DNA of 64,000 bases. Origin: Myxococcus fulvus. Lineage in GTDB: Bacteria; Myxococcota; Myxococcia; Myxococcales; Myxococcaceae. The stretch covers positions 62,001 to 126,000 of the forward strand of contig NZ_FOIB01000009.1 of assembly GCF_900111765.1 (NCBI RefSeq). The letters are read 5' to 3'. Below are positions 61,830 through 64,000 of the stretch, in pieces. Position 1 is the stretch's first letter; each line of letters opens with the position of its first letter. The notes under the pieces are model-generated. The model did no database searches. It had not been told where the DNA came from and saw nothing but the letters and a program-made list of their open reading frames with translations. Position numbers and translations under genes: made by a program.

Positions 61830-62969
61830 CTAGAAGCCGTAGAGCTTGGAGATGATCTCCTTCATCACCTCGGAGGTGCCACCGCCGATGGTGATGAGGC
61901 GCACGTCGCGCCACATGCGGGCGACGGGCGTCTCCTCCACGTAGCCCATGCCGCCGTAGAACTGCTGGGCGTCGTAGGCCACGCGCTGGGCCAGGTCGCC
62001 CGCGAACAGCTTCGCCATGGAGATCTCCTTCACGGGGTTCTCCTTCCGGTCGAAGAGGTCCACCGCGTGGTACGTCAGCCGCTTGGCCGCCTCGATGGCC
62101 GTCAGGTGCTCCACGAACTTGTGGCGCCACACCTGGAACTTCATCAGCGGCCGGCCGAACGCCTCGCGCTCGTTGCCGTACTGGATGGCGTCCTCCATCA
62201 TCCGCTCCATGCCGGCCACCGCGGTGATGGCGCCCACCAGGCGCTCGCCCTGGAAGTTCGTCATGATGTGGTAGAAGCCCTCGTTCTCCTCGCCCAGCAC
62301 GTAGCGCGCGGGGATGCGGCAGTCCTCGAAGTACAGGACGGCCGTGTCCGAGGACAGGTTGCCCACCTTGTCGAGCTTCTTGGAGACGCCGAAGCCCTTC
62401 ACGTCCGTGGGGAACGTCACCAGGGAGATGCCGCCGTAGCCGGCCTCGCCCGTGCGCACCGCCAGCGTGATGAAGTCCGCGCGCGTGCCGTTGGTGATCC
62501 ACATCTTCGAGCCGTTGATGACGTAGTCGTCGCCGTCCCTGCGCGCCGTCGTCTTGATGCTCGCCACGTCCGATCCGCAGCCCGGCTCGCTCACGCCCAG
62601 CGCGGCGATCTTCTCGCCCTTGAGCGCCGGCTCCAGGAACTCCTTCTTCTGCTCGTCGGTGCCGATCTCGTTGATGATGGGCGTGGCCATCTGGCTCTGC
62701 ACCAAGAGCGCCATGTTCACGCCCGCGTTCTTGCTGTAGCTGAGCTCCTCGCAGAACGCCGTGACGTACCAGTAGTCCAGGCCGCTGCCGCCGAAGCGTG
62801 GATCATGGTTGATGCCGAGGAAGCCCAGCTCCGCGCACTTCTTGAACAGCTCGCGCGGGAAGATGCCGGCCCGGTCCCACTCCAGCCCGTACGGCGCCAT
62901 CTCCTTGTCGACGAAGGCTCGCACCGTCCTGCGAAACGCCTCGTGCTCCTCGGTGAACGGGTTCGGCAT
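61830..62969 (-). CDS. Acyl-CoA dehydrogenase
   Basis: This 379-residue flavoprotein catalyses the alpha,beta-dehydrogenation of acyl-CoAs. Family marks: FAD/substrate segments [20 protein letters not shown] and [34 protein letters not shown], and [36 protein letters not shown], in which the Glu of VEETPV is at the family's catalytic position and the GGTSE segment contacts FAD. The ATG at 62969 has a GGAGGAG site 8 bases upstream. A GTG two codons earlier is less likely. An 18-base palindrome lies about 40 bases upstream. Chain-length preference cannot be told. Confidence 0.95.
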   Translation of the reverse strand: MPNPFTEEHEAFRRTVRAFVDKEMAPYGLEWDRAGIFPRELFKKCAELGFLGINHDPRFGGSGLDYWYVTAFCEELSYSKNAGVNMALLVQSQMATPIINEIGTDEQKKEFLEPALKGEKIAALGVSEPGCGSDVASIKTTARRDGDDYVINGSKMWITNGTRADFITLAVRTGEAGYGGISLVTFPTDVKGFGVSKKLDKVGNLSSDTAVLYFEDCRIPARYVLGEENEGFYHIMTNFQGERLVGAITAVAGMERMMEDAIQYGNEREAFGRPLMKFQVWRHKFVEHLTAIEAAKRLTYHAVDLFDRKENPVKEISMAKLFAGDLAQRVAYDAQQFYGGMGYVEETPVARMWRDVRLITIGGGTSEVMKEIISKLYGF

Positions 62970-63010
62970 GCACACTCCTCCCTGGAGAAATCCCGGGGGT
63001 ACCTCGGGGG

Positions 63011-63028
63011 ATTGACTCGCGAATCAAT
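63011..63028. promoter_or_regulatory. Operator-like palindrome upstream of the acyl-CoA dehydrogenase gene
   Basis: ATTGACTCG-CGAATCAAT is symmetric at 8 of 9 positions. Size and form fit TetR-family operators that control fatty-acid breakdown genes, but no regulator gene is in the window. Confidence 0.5.
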
Positions 63029-63193
63029 ACGCAGCCCCGTCCGCTGGGCAACACCCGTGACGCAACCGGTAGAGTGACGCAGTGAGCCAACCTGCTCGCC
63101 CTCCAGGGCAGGTCCCGCAGAAAGTCCTGCTTGCCCGGTAGGCAGGTGTTAGGTAGGCCCGGCAGGAGATAGTCCGCATCACGGAGTATCCCC

Positions 63194-63221
63194 TTGACAG
63201 ACAGTTCAGTCTCTGTAGTTT
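63194..63221 (+). promoter_or_regulatory. Promoter with overlapping inverted repeat for the RND adaptor gene
   Basis: TTGACA (63194-63199) and TAGTTT (63216-63221) are 16 bases apart. ACAGACAGT and AGTCTCTGT (63197-63216), matching at 7 of 9 symmetric positions, overlap the -35 and spacer, as expected for a repressor site. Confidence 0.5.
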
Positions 63222-63307
63222 CTGGGGCGCAGAATTTCCATGGCATCAAGCCGGAGCAGCGACCTGGAGGAGTCCAGGTAACGCGAGCCGGCAGGAGCAG
63301 GACGATC

Positions 63308-64000
63308 GTGATTCGACGCATGTGGATGGCCGCGGTACTGGCGGCGGTGATTTCGACGGGCTGCGGCAAGGGTGGAGCCCAGCCGACCCTGCCCCAGCAG
63401 ACGGGCCCGGCGGCGATGGGTGTGAAGGCGATTGCCCCCGCCACGGAGCTGGAGGCCAGCGTGACGCGCGTCACCGGTCAGGTCCGCTCCAAGCAGGAGG
63501 CGACGCTCAGCCCGCAGGCCAGCGGCACCATCGCGAAGATGCTGGTGAAGGTGGGCGACAAGGTGAAGAAGGGCCAGGCCCTGGCGGTGCTGGACACCTC
63601 CAACATCCTCATCGGCGTGGAGCAGGCGCGCGCGGTGAAGGCGGCCGCGGAGGCCGGGCTGCAGTTGGCGACGAACAACCTGGAGCGCACCCGCAAGGTG
63701 GCCGAGGGTGGCGGCATCGCCGCGGCCGGGTTGGATCAGGCGGAGATCGGCCAGAAGCAGGCGGCGGCCCAGGCGGCCCAGGCCACGGCGGCGCTGCGCA
63801 TGGCGGAGGAGAACCTGCGCGACATGTCCATCGTCGCCCCGTTCGACGGCGTCATCACCGCGCGGCTCAAGAGCCTGGGTGACTCGGTGGCCATGACGCC
63901 CCCCACCGCGGTCTTCACCCTGGTGGACACCACGGGCCTGGAGGTCCGCGCGCTCGTGCCTGAGTCCGTGGTGGACAAGGTCAAGCCCGGCGCGAAGACG
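63308..64000 (+). CDS. RND efflux periplasmic adaptor (membrane fusion protein), 3' end cut
   Basis: The visible 231 residues start with a lipoprotein-like signal (RRMWMAAVLAAVISTGC, Cys19), then the barrel-sandwich half KQEATLSPQASGTIAKMLVKVGDKVKKGQALAVLDT, an alpha-hairpin (about 100-165, rich in Gln/Ala) and the second lipoyl-like half DMSIVAPFDGVITARLKSLGDSV, with the start of the beta-barrel domain (VFTLVDTTGLEVRALVPESV). This is the adaptor that joins an inner-membrane RND pump to an outer-membrane channel. The pump gene is expected beyond the right edge. The GTG at 63308 has an AGGA site 6 bases upstream. An ATG four codons later is possible. Confidence 0.92.
   Translation, partial: MIRRMWMAAVLAAVISTGCGKGGAQPTLPQQTGPAAMGVKAIAPATELEASVTRVTGQVRSKQEATLSPQASGTIAKMLVKVGDKVKKGQALAVLDTSNILIGVEQARAVKAAAEAGLQLATNNLERTRKVAEGGGIAAAGLDQAEIGQKQAAAQAAQATAALRMAEENLRDMSIVAPFDGVITARLKSLGDSVAMTPPTAVFTLVDTTGLEVRALVPESVVDKVKPGAKT

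Larger units (their letters stand above)
62970..63307. other. 338-base divergent regulatory region
   Basis: There is no gene between the acyl-CoA dehydrogenase and the RND adaptor gene. It holds the leader of the dehydrogenase (62970-63010), a palindrome at 63011-63028, a stretch of short Gly/Cys-rich imperfect repeats built on GGCAGG/GGTAGG (63100-63170) with no assignable role, and the adaptor promoter with an overlapping inverted repeat (63194-63221). Confidence 0.6.

Noticed and set aside
1-64000. tRNA, rRNA, insertion sequences, prophage genes, riboswitches
   Set aside because: Intergenic regions were read on both strands and none showed a cloverleaf with a TTCGA loop, a transposase or a recognisable riboswitch core. 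A covariance-model search could still find something short.

Overview
This 64 kb window is a single, ordinary-looking chromosomal stretch of a high-GC delta-proteobacterium of the Myxococcaceae (Myxococcus, Corallococcus or a close relative). The basis is the very high GC with GC-ending codons, the many lipoproteins, large disordered proteins and a Ser/Thr kinase, and above all a gene at 30634-34995 with the architecture of the gliding-motility regulator AglZ: a degenerate receiver domain followed by a giant coiled coil. No insertion sequence, prophage, integron, CRISPR array or tRNA was seen. Both ends cut genes: hslU loses its C-terminal tip on the left, and an RND-type adaptor gene loses its 3' end on the right.

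Layout. 1-5.2 kb, minus strand: xerC-hslV-hslU, the recombinase/protease order also known from the cod operon of Bacilli, preceded by an EF-hand membrane protein. 5.4-11.4 kb: a small membrane protein, a beta-propeller lipoprotein overlapping trmFO by ATGA, a DksA/TraR-like protein, and a compact TolQ-TolR-TolR motor operon with its own promoter. 11.4-18.2 kb, minus: topA, dprA, a LysM protein, a CpoB-like TPR lipoprotein and pgeF. 18.4-22.4 kb: a GGDEF protein with a periplasmic c-type heme motif, then a GDSL esterase and an HtrA protease in one minus-strand unit. 22.5-30.5 kb: a divergent polysaccharide locus with a GH57 branching-enzyme-like protein, a DUF4912 protein carrying a degenerate GASDxRY repeat, and a GT4 glycosyltransferase with a roughly 900-residue disordered repeat tail containing a run of 19 C.

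30.6-45.7 kb, mostly plus: aglZ, a MoxR ATPase, a patatin, ilvE, an AAA ATPase paired with a Fic-fold protein whose active site is altered, a DHH phosphoesterase translationally coupled to a cysteine desulfurase, and a secreted beta-helix protein. 45.8-48.1 kb, minus: a small protein, a Ser/Thr kinase, and a secreted TPR gene interrupted by a one-base frameshift in a G7 run. 48.1-51.1 kb: 6S RNA just upstream of 5-formyltetrahydrofolate cyclo-ligase, ymdB and tyrS. 51.2-60.6 kb: an EndoU-like secreted protein, a divergent subtilase-like lipoprotein, a 2016-residue alpha-2-macroglobulin with its thioester motif, and rlmE. 60.6-64 kb: three small proteins, an acyl-CoA dehydrogenase, and an RND adaptor behind an operator-like promoter.

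Several genes share a promoter style in which a TAnnnT -10 element lies only about 7-12 bases before the start codon, which suggests leaderless or very short-leader mRNAs. All functional calls come from reading motifs and family architecture by eye. No database search was run.
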